A DNA stretch of 64,000 nucleotides from an uncultured Prevotella sp. (GTDB lineage Bacteria > Bacteroidota > Bacteroidia > Bacteroidales > Bacteroidaceae), in NCBI RefSeq assembly GCF_946407605.1, contig NZ_CAMJOS010000015.1, positions 23,314 to 87,313 on the forward strand, written 5' to 3'. Below, piece by piece: positions 36,302 through 46,198 of this stretch. The notes beneath the pieces are model-generated. The model was not told the origin of the DNA and did no database searches. It worked only from the letters and a program-made list of their open reading frames with translations. The position numbers were made by a program, and so were the translations under genes. The first letter of the stretch is position 1, and the number at the start of each line of letters is the position of its first letter.

Positions 36302-39300
36302 ATGAACTTAAAACGAATCCTCTGTGCAGCAGCATGGCTCATGGTAACCTCTTTGGCTACTGCCCAAACCTGGAGTGACGTCACCAACCGTTTTATCACC
36401 AATCCGGCTTTCGACAATAACAGCAACGAAGGCTGGACATGGGAAAGTAATGCCAGCACGCAAGAAGTCAGGGTAAACTGCATCAGCTTCTATGCTGGCA
36501 ATTTCGACCTGCATCAAACGTTGAGCGGACTGCCTAAAGGCACCTACAGACTCAGCGTACAGGGCTTTTATCGCACCACCGATAATAATAGTGCGTATAA
36601 TGCCTACATCAACGGACAAGAAAATATCACGGCCTTCCTCTATGCAGGCCAGAACAGTCAGCCGCTGGCGAGCCTATACTCGGCATCGATTGACTATAAC
36701 GCCAACGGACGCTGCTACACGCCCGACGACGTTCACTACTACCCCGACGGCAAGGAGGCTGCGCTGGCTGCCTTTGCTGAGGGACTGTATTACAACACGC
36801 TGGAGTTTGAGGCTCAGGGTGAGATTACCATTGGCGTGAGATGTAGCGAATATCAAGGCAGCAACTACTGCGTGCTCGACAACTTCATGCTGGAATACCA
36901 GAGTCCCATAGGACCTGACGGCAAAGCGTGGATTGACATCACCAGTCAGGTGCTGCAAAACGCCACCTTCGACAACAACAGTCAGGACGGCTGGCAGTGG
37001 GAAAGCGAGGCTTGGTCACAAACGGCTCGTGTGGAGTGCATGGAGTTCTGGAACGGCACATTCGACATTCATCAGGATGTCAACTACAACCACAACGGCA
37101 AGTATCGTCTCTCGGTGCAGACATTCTATCGCGTTGGCGACAACAACCAAGGCTATCGCAACTATCAGAACGGCACGGAAGATATCCCCGCCGTGATGTA
37201 TGCTGGCGACACACAGCAGAAGCTGGTAAGCGTGTATTCCGAGCCATCCAACGACTGGGTTGATGGTGCCTGGAATTCGTGGAATAGTCCCTATTTCCCC
37301 AACACGATGGAGTCGGCCCGTGTGTGGTTCGACAAAGGAAAATACTGGAACACCATGGAGTTTGAGGCCGACGGCAACTTCCGCATAGGCCTGAAGACCG
37401 ACAGCTATGAAGGCAACAACTGGTGTATCTTCGATAACTTCAAACTGGAATACTACGGCGACTACGTGAAGGTGACAGATGTCAGCGTCAGCCTGCCCAG
37501 CACCTCGCTGACTGTTGGCGAGACGGTACAGGCCAGTGTCATCGTGTCGCCTGCCAACGCCACCATCAGCAATGTGGAGTGGTCGTCGAGCAATAATAAT
37601 GTGGCTACCGTCACGCAGAGCGGACTCATCACGGCATTGAAGGCTGGCACCGCCACCATCTATGCCAAAGCACTCGACGGCACTGACGTCAAAGGCTCGG
37701 TAACCATAACCATTGAGCATAACCCTGCCAAGCCTGGCTCTGTCATCATCAACGAGGTGATGGCTGCCAACGTGGACGAGATAATGAGTCCCACCCTGAA
37801 CTTCGACGGATGGATAGAACTGTATAACCCCACGGAGAAACCTGTGGAGGTGAACGGACTGAAGATTAGCAACGGCAATGAGGCGTGGACCATGCCTGCC
37901 GACATGGGGGCAATACCTGCTAAGGGCTATTTCGTCGTTTGGTTCGACTCTGCCGACCTGAATCCTCACAACGCACCCATCAAACTCGATGTGGATGGCG
38001 CTACCATCACCATCAGCGACGCACAGGGAAAAGTGATTGACGAGCAGACATACCCCTCGGCACTGGAGCGCATCAGCTATGCTCGTGCTACTGACGGCAC
38101 AGGCAACTGGGGCTACACCGCCACAGCCACACCAGGACAGTCGAACAACGGCATCACGCTGCTGACACAGCAGATTGATGCGCCTGTGGTTGACCAACCC
38201 TCGCAGCTGTTTATGGGTAATCTCAGCGTCAACGTCACCATCCCTACAGGCTGCACACTGCGCTATACCACCGACGGCACGCTGCCCACGATGAGTAATG
38301 GCGACACCAGCACCACGGGACAGTTCTCTGTAAGCAGCACCAGCAGCTTCCGTTTCCGTCTGTTTGCCAATGACAGGCTGCCGTCACGCGTCACCACCCG
38401 CTCGTATATCGAGCGCGACAGGGACTACTACCTGCCTGTGGTGTCGGTGGTCACTGATCCCGACTTCCTTTACAACAAGGAGATTGGCGTGATGACAAAA
38501 GGTCCCAACGGACGTCCTGGCAACGGACAGAGCGACAAGTGCAACTGGAACATGAACTGGGAGCGCCCCGTCAACTTCTCATACCTCGACGAGAATGGTG
38601 AGATGGTGCTCAACCAGGACGTGAACCTGGAGATGTGTGGCGGATGGAGCCGTGCGTGGACACCACATTCTTTCAAGCTGAAAGGCACCAAGGAGATGGG
38701 TGGCGACAAGAACCTGCCCTACCCCTTCTTCACACAGAAGCCCTATATCCGAAACCGCACCCTGCAGATTCGTAATGGCGGCAACGACAACAACTGCCGC
38801 TTCAAGGACGCCTCGCTGGCATATATCGTACAGACCTCGGGCCTCGACGTCGATGTGCAGTCATACCAGCCTGTGCACGAGTTCATCAATGGTGAATATA
38901 TCGGTGTGCTCAACGTGCGCGAACCTAATAATAAGCATTATGTCTATGCCAACTACGGATGGGATGACGACGAGATTGACCAGTGGGAGATGTCACCCGA
39001 CTCTGGCTACGTGCAGAAATGCGGCACACCTGATGCCTATCTGGAACTGGTTGATGAACTGTCGCCCAATGCGGCTGACGCCAACACCTATGCAGAGATC
39101 TGCCGTCTGCTCGACATCGACGAGTTCACAAACTATATGGCTGTGCAGTTCTACTATGGCGGTAGCGACTGGCCCCGCAACAACGTGAAGTGCTTCCGCT
39201 ATCGCGATGGCGGTAAGTTCCGCTTCGTGCTGTTCGACGTTGACGCTGCCTTCGACTACGGCTCCGATGTGTTCGACCAGTTTATGTGGAAAGAAACATG

Positions 39301-40642
39301 GACCTTCGACCAGCTCTATCCACGCGAGCTGGGTCGCATCACGGCACAGATACGCATGGTGACACTGTTTAAGAACCTCATCAAGAACGAGAGCTATCGT
39401 CGTAAGTTCATCGACACCTACTGCATCGTGGCAGGCAGCGTGTTCGAGACGGAACGCGCACAGCAAATTCTCGACGACCTCTACAGCTTTGTAGATCCTG
39501 CCATGAGTCTTGAGGGACGCTCGGCCTACAGCACCTACAATACTGTTCGCAATAGAGTGAGCAACCGCATGAGCAATGTGGTCAACTCGGTGAAGAACTT
39601 CTCCGACTTCGAGATGTGGGACGCTAAGACACATACGGTACGACTCTCCTCGGCTGTCGAGGGAGCCACCATCCTGGTTAACGGCGTACCCTTGCCCACG
39701 GGACAATTTAGCGGCACGCTCTTCGCACCTGCAAAGATCAAGGTCATCCCACCAGTAGGATACAACTTCCAGTCGTGGAAGAAGAACGGCACCTCGTTCT
39801 TTGATTCTCACGAGGAGATTGACCTGCCTGACACCGACATCAATCTCGTGGCTACCTTCACAGCCATGAACAAGGCTAGGAAGGAAAAGCTGAACATCAC
39901 GCCTGTACGTATCAACGAGGTGAGCGGCTCGAACAACAGCTTCATCGACGAATACAGTAAGAAGGGCGACTGGCTGGAGCTCTACAACACCACTGACGAA
40001 GAGATTGACGTTGAGGGTATGTACCTGACTGATAACCTGGAGAAGCCCATGAAGTATCAGATTACCAAGGGCAACACCCATGCCAACACCAAGATTCCAG
40101 CTCATGGCTACCTGATTATCTGGTGCGACAACAAACGTGCCACCACCGATCAGGGCTTGCACGCCTCATTCAAGATTGACGGCGATGGCGGTCAGCTTTG
40201 CCTCATGGCAGCCGACAAGAGCTGGAAGGATATCATCAACTACGAAGCCCACGATGCCAACACCACCGTTGGACGCTTCCCTGACGGCTCGTCCGACGTC
40301 TATGCCATGAACGTAGCCACCATCGGCAAACAGAACATCATGTCGTCGTATATGACCGCTGTAGACCAGTCTGTCATCACCTCTGCCAAGACGCCTGCTA
40401 TTGCTGCCGCCAATGGTCTGCGCATCATCTACGGCAACAAGCAGCTGATTATGAAGAGCGAGGAAGACGGTCCTATGACAGTAACCATCTGTCGCGCCAA
40501 CGGTATGATGGTCGAGCAGACCACTGTAGCTGCCAAGGGCGGCAAGGCTCGTGTGGATGTCACCCAGCTGGAGCCTGGCTTCTACGTGGCTCAGGCCACT
40601 GACGCCAACGGCACTCGCGTCAGCTGTAAGTTCATGAAATAA
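36302..40642 (+). CDS. Secreted CotH-kinase-domain protein with lamin-tail domains and T9SS-type tail
   Basis: A 1446-residue exported protein. Order: signal peptide (LCAAAWLMVTSLATA); two tandem jelly-roll-like repeats (each starting TNPAFDNNS / QNATFDNNS and ending YCVLDNFMLEY / WCIFDNFKLEY); a Big_2 Ig-like domain (SLTVGETVQASVIVSP); a lamin-tail domain (VIINEVMAAN, WIELYNPT); a chitobiase-like repeat (LRYTTDGTLPT); a CotH kinase-like domain (VSVVTDPDFLYN, FVLFDVDAAFD); a second lamin-tail domain (VRINEVSGSN); and a C-terminal T9SS-like sorting domain (VTICRANGMMVEQT, LEPGFYVAQATDANG). The substrate of the CotH domain is unknown. It probably sits on the cell surface. Confidence 0.85.
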   Translation: MNLKRILCAAAWLMVTSLATAQTWSDVTNRFITNPAFDNNSNEGWTWESNASTQEVRVNCISFYAGNFDLHQTLSGLPKGTYRLSVQGFYRTTDNNSAYNAYINGQENITAFLYAGQNSQPLASLYSASIDYNANGRCYTPDDVHYYPDGKEAALAAFAEGLYYNTLEFEAQGEITIGVRCSEYQGSNYCVLDNFMLEYQSPIGPDGKAWIDITSQVLQNATFDNNSQDGWQWESEAWSQTARVECMEFWNGTFDIHQDVNYNHNGKYRLSVQTFYRVGDNNQGYRNYQNGTEDIPAVMYAGDTQQKLVSVYSEPSNDWVDGAWNSWNSPYFPNTMESARVWFDKGKYWNTMEFEADGNFRIGLKTDSYEGNNWCIFDNFKLEYYGDYVKVTDVSVSLPSTSLTVGETVQASVIVSPANATISNVEWSSSNNNVATVTQSGLITALKAGTATIYAKALDGTDVKGSVTITIEHNPAKPGSVIINEVMAANVDEIMSPTLNFDGWIELYNPTEKPVEVNGLKISNGNEAWTMPADMGAIPAKGYFVVWFDSADLNPHNAPIKLDVDGATITISDAQGKVIDEQTYPSALERISYARATDGTGNWGYTATATPGQSNNGITLLTQQIDAPVVDQPSQLFMGNLSVNVTIPTGCTLRYTTDGTLPTMSNGDTSTTGQFSVSSTSSFRFRLFANDRLPSRVTTRSYIERDRDYYLPVVSVVTDPDFLYNKEIGVMTKGPNGRPGNGQSDKCNWNMNWERPVNFSYLDENGEMVLNQDVNLEMCGGWSRAWTPHSFKLKGTKEMGGDKNLPYPFFTQKPYIRNRTLQIRNGGNDNNCRFKDASLAYIVQTSGLDVDVQSYQPVHEFINGEYIGVLNVREPNNKHYVYANYGWDDDEIDQWEMSPDSGYVQKCGTPDAYLELVDELSPNAADANTYAEICRLLDIDEFTNYMAVQFYYGGSDWPRNNVKCFRYRDGGKFRFVLFDVDAAFDYGSDVFDQFMWKETWTFDQLYPRELGRITAQIRMVTLFKNLIKNESYRRKFIDTYCIVAGSVFETERAQQILDDLYSFVDPAMSLEGRSAYSTYNTVRNRVSNRMSNVVNSVKNFSDFEMWDAKTHTVRLSSAVEGATILVNGVPLPTGQFSGTLFAPAKIKVIPPVGYNFQSWKKNGTSFFDSHEEIDLPDTDINLVATFTAMNKARKEKLNITPVRINEVSGSNNSFIDEYSKKGDWLELYNTTDEEIDVEGMYLTDNLEKPMKYQITKGNTHANTKIPAHGYLIIWCDNKRATTDQGLHASFKIDGDGGQLCLMAADKSWKDIINYEAHDANTTVGRFPDGSSDVYAMNVATIGKQNIMSSYMTAVDQSVITSAKTPAIAAANGLRIIYGNKQLIMKSEEDGPMTVTICRANGMMVEQTTVAAKGGKARVDVTQLEPGFYVAQATDANGTRVSCKFMK

Positions 40643-40662
40643 GCATCTGTAACCATAAAAAC

Positions 40663-40702
40663 AAAGGGGAGAGCAGCCGCTGTAAGGCTACCCTCCCCTT
40701 TT
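40663..40702. terminator. Bidirectional terminator
   Basis: AAAGGGGAG (40663-40671) pairs with CTCCCCTTTT (40693-40702). It sits between two convergent genes and can serve both. Confidence 0.75.
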
Positions 40703-40751
40703 ACTTATCTCTTTGCTTATTTACTTCACCTCAACTTTTCTCTTGGCTTAA

Positions 40752-43058
40752 TTATTTCACTTCAACCTTCAGCGGCTGGCGGAGGTTACGCATGGTCCAG
40801 TCGATGCGCTGCTGCCACTCGGCCTGCGTGCGAACATCGAACTTTGACCAGGCTGAACCGAAATAGTAGGTGTAAGGATTACCAGCATAGTCGTCGAGAA
40901 TACCGAGGGCATGACCCACAGCACCGTCAACCACCTTCTTGAACTGTTTAATGGTGGTCTCGGTGATGCCATTGGGGAAGAGCGTAGCCACAAACAACTG
41001 GCAGTTGTTTACAGGCACATTGTCGGTGGGGTCGGCATAATGCACAAAGTCACGGGCCAGCACCACACTGTTGCGGTCTTCCTGATGAACGGCAACACCT
41101 GTGGCCAACTCAACGGGCGAGGTGAAGCCGTCGTACCACACCGTCATCTTATTGAAGTTAGAGCCCTTGTCGAGGGTGATGATGCGATGCTCGGTCAGGC
41201 TGTCGCCATTGACTACTGTGGTGTTATAGTTCAGCTGAACAGAGAAACGCAGCGGACCAGACTCCAATACTTGATAGTCCTTGAAGCAATAGGGATAGAC
41301 CAGCTCGTCGTCAACCAACAAGGCGGGAGTGCCACATCCCAGCGTAGCCCCTACCCTATAGAGGTCTGAGCCGCGTCCGTGATCATGATGATAGGAATTC
41401 AGACGATAGAGCGAGTCGCCACGCTGACGGTTCTGCTTGCGCAACTTCTCAACAGCGGGCATCATCACCACATCCTCAATCCAATAGCGCTGGTCGAGCA
41501 CCAGCTCTGGCGTGTTCTTCGACCACACATCAATGCCATAGCTCTTCTCGCCTGTCTTCTGCAAGGCTGGACCATAGACACGATAGGCACCACGGTCGTT
41601 CTCCCAGGCAAAGTCATCCTTACGCTCAGGGTAGATGCGTCCGTAACATACCGTCTTATAGGCTTTGGGCTGACCGCGGCGAATGGTAAAAGTCTGCTTA
41701 CCCTTAGGACCTACGCCGGCCTCGATGAGCACCTTTCCGTCAGGAGAAATCTGATATGGCACCTCCAAACCGGCAACATCATAGACAATAAACTGTCGGC
41801 CACCCTCTATCTTCAGACGTTTGAAGATGGTGTCGCCAGGCAGCTCAACAATCTGCTCACGATATTCGTTGGCGGCGTTTTCGATGGTCACCTTGACCGT
41901 AGAACCCTTGCCGGCAGCGTTGGTTTCATAGCGCAGATGTTCGCAGGCAGCCAACAGGAATGCTCCCACGCCAAAGTTGGCTTCGTTCTTCTCTGAGAGC
42001 TGCTGACCAGGGATGGCACGCTCACCGATGGGTTGCACAAAACCTACGGCACCATTGGGCTGCAGGGCCTTTTGCGTCAGATAATCCCAAGCACGTTGCA
42101 TCGTAGGCTCATACTGACTACGGGAAAGGAGGCCGTTGTTCATGCCCCACAGCAATCCGTAGCAGAAGAAGGCTGTGCCGCTGGTCTCAGGACCTTCGGC
42201 ATGATCCTTATCGAGCATGGAGCGTGTCCAGTAACCCTCGGGCTGCTGACAGTCGGCCACAGCTGCTGCCAGCTGGCGGAAGCGGTTCTCGAAGAAAGGA
42301 CGGTCTTTATAGTCGCGAGGCATATCGGTAAGCACCTTGGCCAGTCCTGCCAGCACCCAGCCGTCGCCACGGGCCCAGAAATCCTTGCCGCCATTACGCG
42401 TCTTTGCCTTGGGATAGATGTATTTGGCATCGCGGAAATAGAGGTGCTGCTCGGGGTCGAACATCAATGAGTCTGACCACTTATAGTTGGCGGTCAGCTT
42501 GTCCAGATACTTCACGTCGCCCGTGGCCTTATAGAGCTTGGTGAACACAGGCATCACCATATACAGGGCGTCGGCCCACCACCAGAAGTCGTTCTGGGGC
42601 TGGTTCACCTCATAGTCCATCACCTCCAAGGCACGTGCTATCTTATAGTCGTCAGGCTGCATCTCGTAGATGTCGAGATAGGTCTGGAAACATATCTGCC
42701 AGTCGCCAAAGAGCACATAATCGTTCCCCTCACCATAGTTCTGATACTTCCATTTCGAGGGGTCTTTCTCGCGGGCGCCCTGCCACAGGTTATAGTTTGC
42801 CCATACGTTGCTATAGTCCAGCCAACGGGCCACACCCAGCAGCTTATAGGCCTCCATATTACCTGTATGATACGCAGCCTCGTCCCAGAACGAGCGCACC
42901 TGGGGCTGATGGTTCTGCTGCCAGTAGTCATTCACCATCGTGATAATCTCAATAGTGGTGGGCGGCGGCACTACCTCGGGCTCCACTTTCTTCTTTTTCC
43001 TGGCGTCGGCCGTGAAGCATACGGCGAGCGCAATGAGTAGTAGGGTTAGTTTTTTCAT
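40752..43058 (-). CDS. GH105/GH88-type unsaturated glycuronyl hydrolase fused to DUF4861
   Basis: A 768-residue exported protein with signal peptide (LTLLLIALAVCFTADA). The N-terminal half has the (alpha/alpha)6-barrel pattern of family 105: WWWADALYMVMPVFTKL with the catalytic Asp, WARGDGWVLAGLAKVL, and GPETSGTAFFCYGLLWG. Such enzymes cut unsaturated galacturonyl or glucuronyl ends left by pectin lyases. From about residue 390 to the end is a DUF4861 domain (AANEYREQIVELPG, HHDHGRGSDLYRVG), often found with pectin-degrading enzymes. The gene lies 10 bases after the DPP IV gene, so the two probably share a transcript. Confidence 0.85.
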   Translation of the reverse strand: MKKLTLLLIALAVCFTADARKKKKVEPEVVPPPTTIEIITMVNDYWQQNHQPQVRSFWDEAAYHTGNMEAYKLLGVARWLDYSNVWANYNLWQGAREKDPSKWKYQNYGEGNDYVLFGDWQICFQTYLDIYEMQPDDYKIARALEVMDYEVNQPQNDFWWWADALYMVMPVFTKLYKATGDVKYLDKLTANYKWSDSLMFDPEQHLYFRDAKYIYPKAKTRNGGKDFWARGDGWVLAGLAKVLTDMPRDYKDRPFFENRFRQLAAAVADCQQPEGYWTRSMLDKDHAEGPETSGTAFFCYGLLWGMNNGLLSRSQYEPTMQRAWDYLTQKALQPNGAVGFVQPIGERAIPGQQLSEKNEANFGVGAFLLAACEHLRYETNAAGKGSTVKVTIENAANEYREQIVELPGDTIFKRLKIEGGRQFIVYDVAGLEVPYQISPDGKVLIEAGVGPKGKQTFTIRRGQPKAYKTVCYGRIYPERKDDFAWENDRGAYRVYGPALQKTGEKSYGIDVWSKNTPELVLDQRYWIEDVVMMPAVEKLRKQNRQRGDSLYRLNSYHHDHGRGSDLYRVGATLGCGTPALLVDDELVYPYCFKDYQVLESGPLRFSVQLNYNTTVVNGDSLTEHRIITLDKGSNFNKMTVWYDGFTSPVELATGVAVHQEDRNSVVLARDFVHYADPTDNVPVNNCQLFVATLFPNGITETTIKQFKKVVDGAVGHALGILDDYAGNPYTYYFGSAWSKFDVRTQAEWQQRIDWTMRNLRQPLKVEVK

Positions 43059-43068
43059 ATAGTTGGTT

Positions 43069-45306
43069 TTATTTAAGATTCTCGTTGAAGAAGTTCACGC
43101 ACTGGCGGAACAGGTGATTGCGGGTGTTGCCGCCACTGATGCCGTGGTTGCGGTTGGTATAGACCAGCTGACGGAAGTCCTTGTCGGCCTGCACCAATGC
43201 CTCCACATACTCTGCGGTGTTCTGATAGTGCACGTTGTCATCGGCCAGACCATGACACAGCAGCAGGGCGCCATGCAGCTTCGAGGCACGGGCAATGGGG
43301 TTCACCTCGTCGTAGCCAGAAGCATTCTCCTTGGGAGTACGCATAAAACGCTCGGTATAGACGGTATCGTAGAAACGCCAGCTGGTGGGAGGTGCGATGG
43401 CGATGCCACAGCAGAACACAGGGCGACCCTCTGACATCGACATCAGCGTATTCCAGCCACCATAGCTCCAGCCCCAGATGGCAATATGGTCCTTGTCGAC
43501 ATACGACTGCTGACCCAGCCACAGGGCGGCCTCCACCTGGTCGCGGGCCTCAAGTTCACCCAGACGCAGGTAGGTGCATTTCTCGAACTCAGCACCACGG
43601 CCTCCCGTGCCGCGATTGTCCACACAGACGCAGATATAGCCCTGCTGACAGAGGTACTGCTCCATCAAGGCGCCCTGACCACTCATGCCAATGTTCCAGG
43701 TATTCTTCACCTGCTGAGAACCCGGGCCGCCATACTGGAACATGATGACAGGATACTTCTTCTGCGGGTTGAAGTTCTTGGGCTTCACCATATAGCCAAC
43801 CAGCTTGGTGTCGGGAGTAGTCATGATGAAAAACTCCTTAGTGCCCATGTCGTAAGAGTCGTACTTCTGCTTCAGCTCCTTGTTGTCAATAAGGGTGGCG
43901 AGCTTCTTGCCGTTATTGCTACAAAGGGTATAAACGGCAGGATTGTTGATGTCAGACCAAGTATTAACAAAGTATTTAAAGTTACTTGAAAAAACTGCTG
44001 AGTTCCAACCGTTTACATCGGTGATACACTCCGTCTTTCCATCCTTGTGCGACACGTAGATTTTCTGTTCCGTAGGACCTTCGTTCTGGGCTGCGAAGTA
44101 GATGTCGCCCGTCAGTTCGTCATAGCCATAGACAGCGTTAACGATGGTGTGGGCCGTGCCACCCAGACGGGTGCCGGGCTTCTCCATATCGCCTACGCTG
44201 CGCACCAGCTGTCCGTTGAGGGTATACAGATAAATGTGGTTATAGCCGTCGCGCTCGCTGGTCAGCACCAGGTGTTTGTCGGTAATGTCGAGATTGGCAA
44301 AGACATTCTCGTTGACGTACTTGTCAACCTTGTCCTCGATAATCTGCTGACAGAGCGTTGACATAGGATTGGCCATAAACACTCTCAAAACATCCTGATG
44401 ACGGTTCAGCGTGAAGACCGCAATCTTAGTAGGATCACTCGTAGCCTTGATGCGGGGGATATAGCCGTCGGCATCGAGGGGCAGCTGGATGGTACGTGTC
44501 TGATGACTCTTGATGTCATAGCTCAGAAGACTCACTTTCGAGTTATCCTCGCCAGCCTTCGGATATTTATAGGTGTAGAAGCCAGGATAGGTGGCATACT
44601 CCTCACGCTCGGGCTTCGAGCCCTTGAACAGCTGCATGCTGTACTGCTTCACCCTACTCTCGTCGTAGCGCACCCAGACAATCTGCTTGGAGTCGGCCGT
44701 AAACACCATCGCCGAGTTAAACGAGAACTCCTCCTCGTTCACCCAGTCGGGCAGACCGTTGATAATCTCGTTCACCTTACCATCTTTGGTCACCTGACTC
44801 TCAGCGTTGTTATACAACAGCTTCACCAGATAGATGTTATTATCACGAACAAAAGCCACCTGGTTGCCGTCAGGACTCCACACAGGGGTCTGCTGAGGGC
44901 CACCATCGCTCAGGGGCTCCAGTTTGTTGTTCTGAACACTATATATATAATAGGTGGCGGTAAACGAATGACGGTAGATAGACTTCGTCTGCGTCTGAAT
45001 CAGCAGGCGCTGACCGTCGGGACTCATCACATAGCCATCCACCTTCTCCACCTTCGGGCCACGAGCCGTCTGAGCATCGAATATCACACCCGTCTGTTTA
45101 CCAGTCTTAAACGAATACTTCACGATCTGCTTGCCATCACTCGATATCTGAGCATAGCTCTCGCCGTCCTGTAGAGGCTCCACAGCCACCATCGTCTCAG
45201 CACGAAGAGTGCCGCCAGTCACATCTTTCAGACTCAGCTGCTGGGCTGCAAGAACCGTCGAGGCAGCTGTTAACAAGACTGCACACATCACTATTATTTT
45301 TTTCAT
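43069..45306 (-). CDS. Dipeptidyl peptidase IV (S9 family)
   Basis: A 745-residue exported serine peptidase that removes X-Pro dipeptides. The signal peptide is IIVMCAVLLTAASTVLAA; the start at 45306 is preferred to an upstream in-frame ATG at 45336 because it fits the promoter and signal peptide. An N-terminal eight-bladed propeller (DPPIV_N) leads to the alpha/beta-hydrolase domain. The nucleophile lies in GWSYGGW (Ser614), the Asp region is GLADDNVHYQNTAEY, and the His lies in NRNHGISG. It likely serves periplasmic peptide use. It is first in an operon with the GH105 gene. Confidence 0.93.
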   Translation of the reverse strand: MKKIIVMCAVLLTAASTVLAAQQLSLKDVTGGTLRAETMVAVEPLQDGESYAQISSDGKQIVKYSFKTGKQTGVIFDAQTARGPKVEKVDGYVMSPDGQRLLIQTQTKSIYRHSFTATYYIYSVQNNKLEPLSDGGPQQTPVWSPDGNQVAFVRDNNIYLVKLLYNNAESQVTKDGKVNEIINGLPDWVNEEEFSFNSAMVFTADSKQIVWVRYDESRVKQYSMQLFKGSKPEREEYATYPGFYTYKYPKAGEDNSKVSLLSYDIKSHQTRTIQLPLDADGYIPRIKATSDPTKIAVFTLNRHQDVLRVFMANPMSTLCQQIIEDKVDKYVNENVFANLDITDKHLVLTSERDGYNHIYLYTLNGQLVRSVGDMEKPGTRLGGTAHTIVNAVYGYDELTGDIYFAAQNEGPTEQKIYVSHKDGKTECITDVNGWNSAVFSSNFKYFVNTWSDINNPAVYTLCSNNGKKLATLIDNKELKQKYDSYDMGTKEFFIMTTPDTKLVGYMVKPKNFNPQKKYPVIMFQYGGPGSQQVKNTWNIGMSGQGALMEQYLCQQGYICVCVDNRGTGGRGAEFEKCTYLRLGELEARDQVEAALWLGQQSYVDKDHIAIWGWSYGGWNTLMSMSEGRPVFCCGIAIAPPTSWRFYDTVYTERFMRTPKENASGYDEVNPIARASKLHGALLLCHGLADDNVHYQNTAEYVEALVQADKDFRQLVYTNRNHGISGGNTRNHLFRQCVNFFNENLK

Positions 45307-45333
45307 CTTTGTTCGTTCATTATTTATTCTTTG

Positions 45334-45365
45334 CAAAATTAGAGAAAAATCCGCACTTTCGCAAA
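45334..45365 (-). promoter_or_regulatory. Promoter of the DPP IV operon
   Basis: -7 TAATTTTG (CAAAATTA at 45334-45341) and -33 TTTG (CAAA at 45362-45365), 20-base spacer. Confidence 0.78.
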
Positions 45366-45407
45366 TAATTCCTCGTTTTTTTAGTTTTTCATACGAAATG
45401 AGGACAT

Positions 45408-45446
45408 AAAAAACCTCAGTCTGCGAAATGCTGACTGAGGTTTCTT
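45408..45446. terminator. Terminator after the amidase gene
   Basis: AAACCTCAGTC (45411-45421) pairs with GACTGAGGTTT (45433-45443), with A/T-rich flanks on both sides. Confidence 0.85.
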
Positions 45447-45463
45447 TGATTTTGGGAGAAGGA

Positions 45464-45898
45464 CTACTGTTCGAGCTTCAGGGGCGTGAGAGTTAAATAC
45501 TCAGCACGGGCATCGAAACAGGGACAGGCCTTCTTGACCCAGGGAAGGTCGCGATGGCCAAGGATCTTGGCATCGGGGTAGTCGACCTTCAGGGAGCGGA
45601 GCAACGCCACGAGAGTATGCTTCTGGGCTGGGGTGCGGGTGTCGCTGGGCTCGCCATTGGCATCGAGACCACCCTCATAGCAGATGCCGATGGAATGGGC
45701 GTTATAACGACGGGCGTGGGCACCAATCATCTCCTCGGGGCGGCACTGGTGCAGTTGGCCGTCCTTGGTGATGTAGTAATGGTAGCCCGTGGTCTTATAG
45801 CCCCTACCCTTGTGGCAGGCCTCGAGGTCCTCGGGGGAAAAGTCTTGGGTGACTTTCGTGGCGGAGCAATGGATAATAATCAGGTCTATTCTTCTCAT
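45464..45898 (-). CDS. N-acetylmuramoyl-L-alanine amidase (amidase_2 type, phage-like)
   Basis: A 144-residue peptidoglycan amidase without signal peptide. The zinc-binding pattern is visible: LIIIHCSAT (first His) near residue 8, GYHYYITKDG, and HRDLPWVKKACPCFD (His and Cys ligands). Such small T7-lysozyme-like amidases cut between MurNAc and the stem peptide. The start at 45898 gives the classical MRRIDLIII beginning. It is the last gene of the VirE/DUF4248/HU/smalltalk set; in that context it may be an accessory or lytic protein, not a housekeeping one. Confidence 0.9.
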   Translation of the reverse strand: MRRIDLIIIHCSATKVTQDFSPEDLEACHKGRGYKTTGYHYYITKDGQLHQCRPEEMIGAHARRYNAHSIGICYEGGLDANGEPSDTRTPAQKHTLVALLRSLKVDYPDAKILGHRDLPWVKKACPCFDARAEYLTLTPLKLEQ

Positions 45899-46051
45899 TT
45901 CACACAGATTTTTAAAGGTCACACAGAGATTAATTTTTATTATCTCACACAGAAATCTTGCGTCCCGATGGTAGCAAGCGACCAGAGGTCGAGCGCACAG
46001 ATAGCACAGATTTTTTTCTGGGTCTCGCAGATAGCGCAGAAAACGCAGAAA

Positions 46052-46162
46052 TTAAAACCAGTGAGGAGTACAGGACTGGACGGCGAGTGTGCCGACGACG
46101 GTGGTGATGATGGTGCCGATGACCTTCAGCACCTTGAATACTTTCTGCCAATTGATTTTCAT
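46052..46162 (-). CDS. Smalltalk protein (36 residues)
   Basis: A 36-residue peptide, MKINWQKVF...VIGTIITTVVGTLAVQSCTPHWF in outline. It has an amphipathic start, a hydrophobic middle (IGTIITTVVGTLAVQSC) and the CTPHWF end. It matches what I know as the 'smalltalk' family of Bacteroidales, which sits between HU-like and amidase genes, as here. A lipoprotein-like or membrane-inserting fate is plausible from the hydrophobic core and Cys (inference). An overlapping - strand frame (45945-46151) is His/Arg-rich and is rejected. Confidence 0.88.
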   Translation of the reverse strand: MKINWQKVFKVLKVIGTIITTVVGTLAVQSCTPHWF

Positions 46163-46198
46163 TTCACACAAAATAATATCGAAAGAAATACGTTTAAT

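Noticed and set aside
37016..38197. A 393-residue - strand frame inside the CotH-protein gene
   Set aside because: Shadow frame; the + strand has continuous domain structure through this span.
45945..46151. A His- and Arg-rich 68-residue - strand frame overlapping the smalltalk gene
   Set aside because: The HHHHH run is a frame-shifted reading of the ATC/ACC-rich smalltalk codons; the smalltalk frame has conserved ends and synteny.
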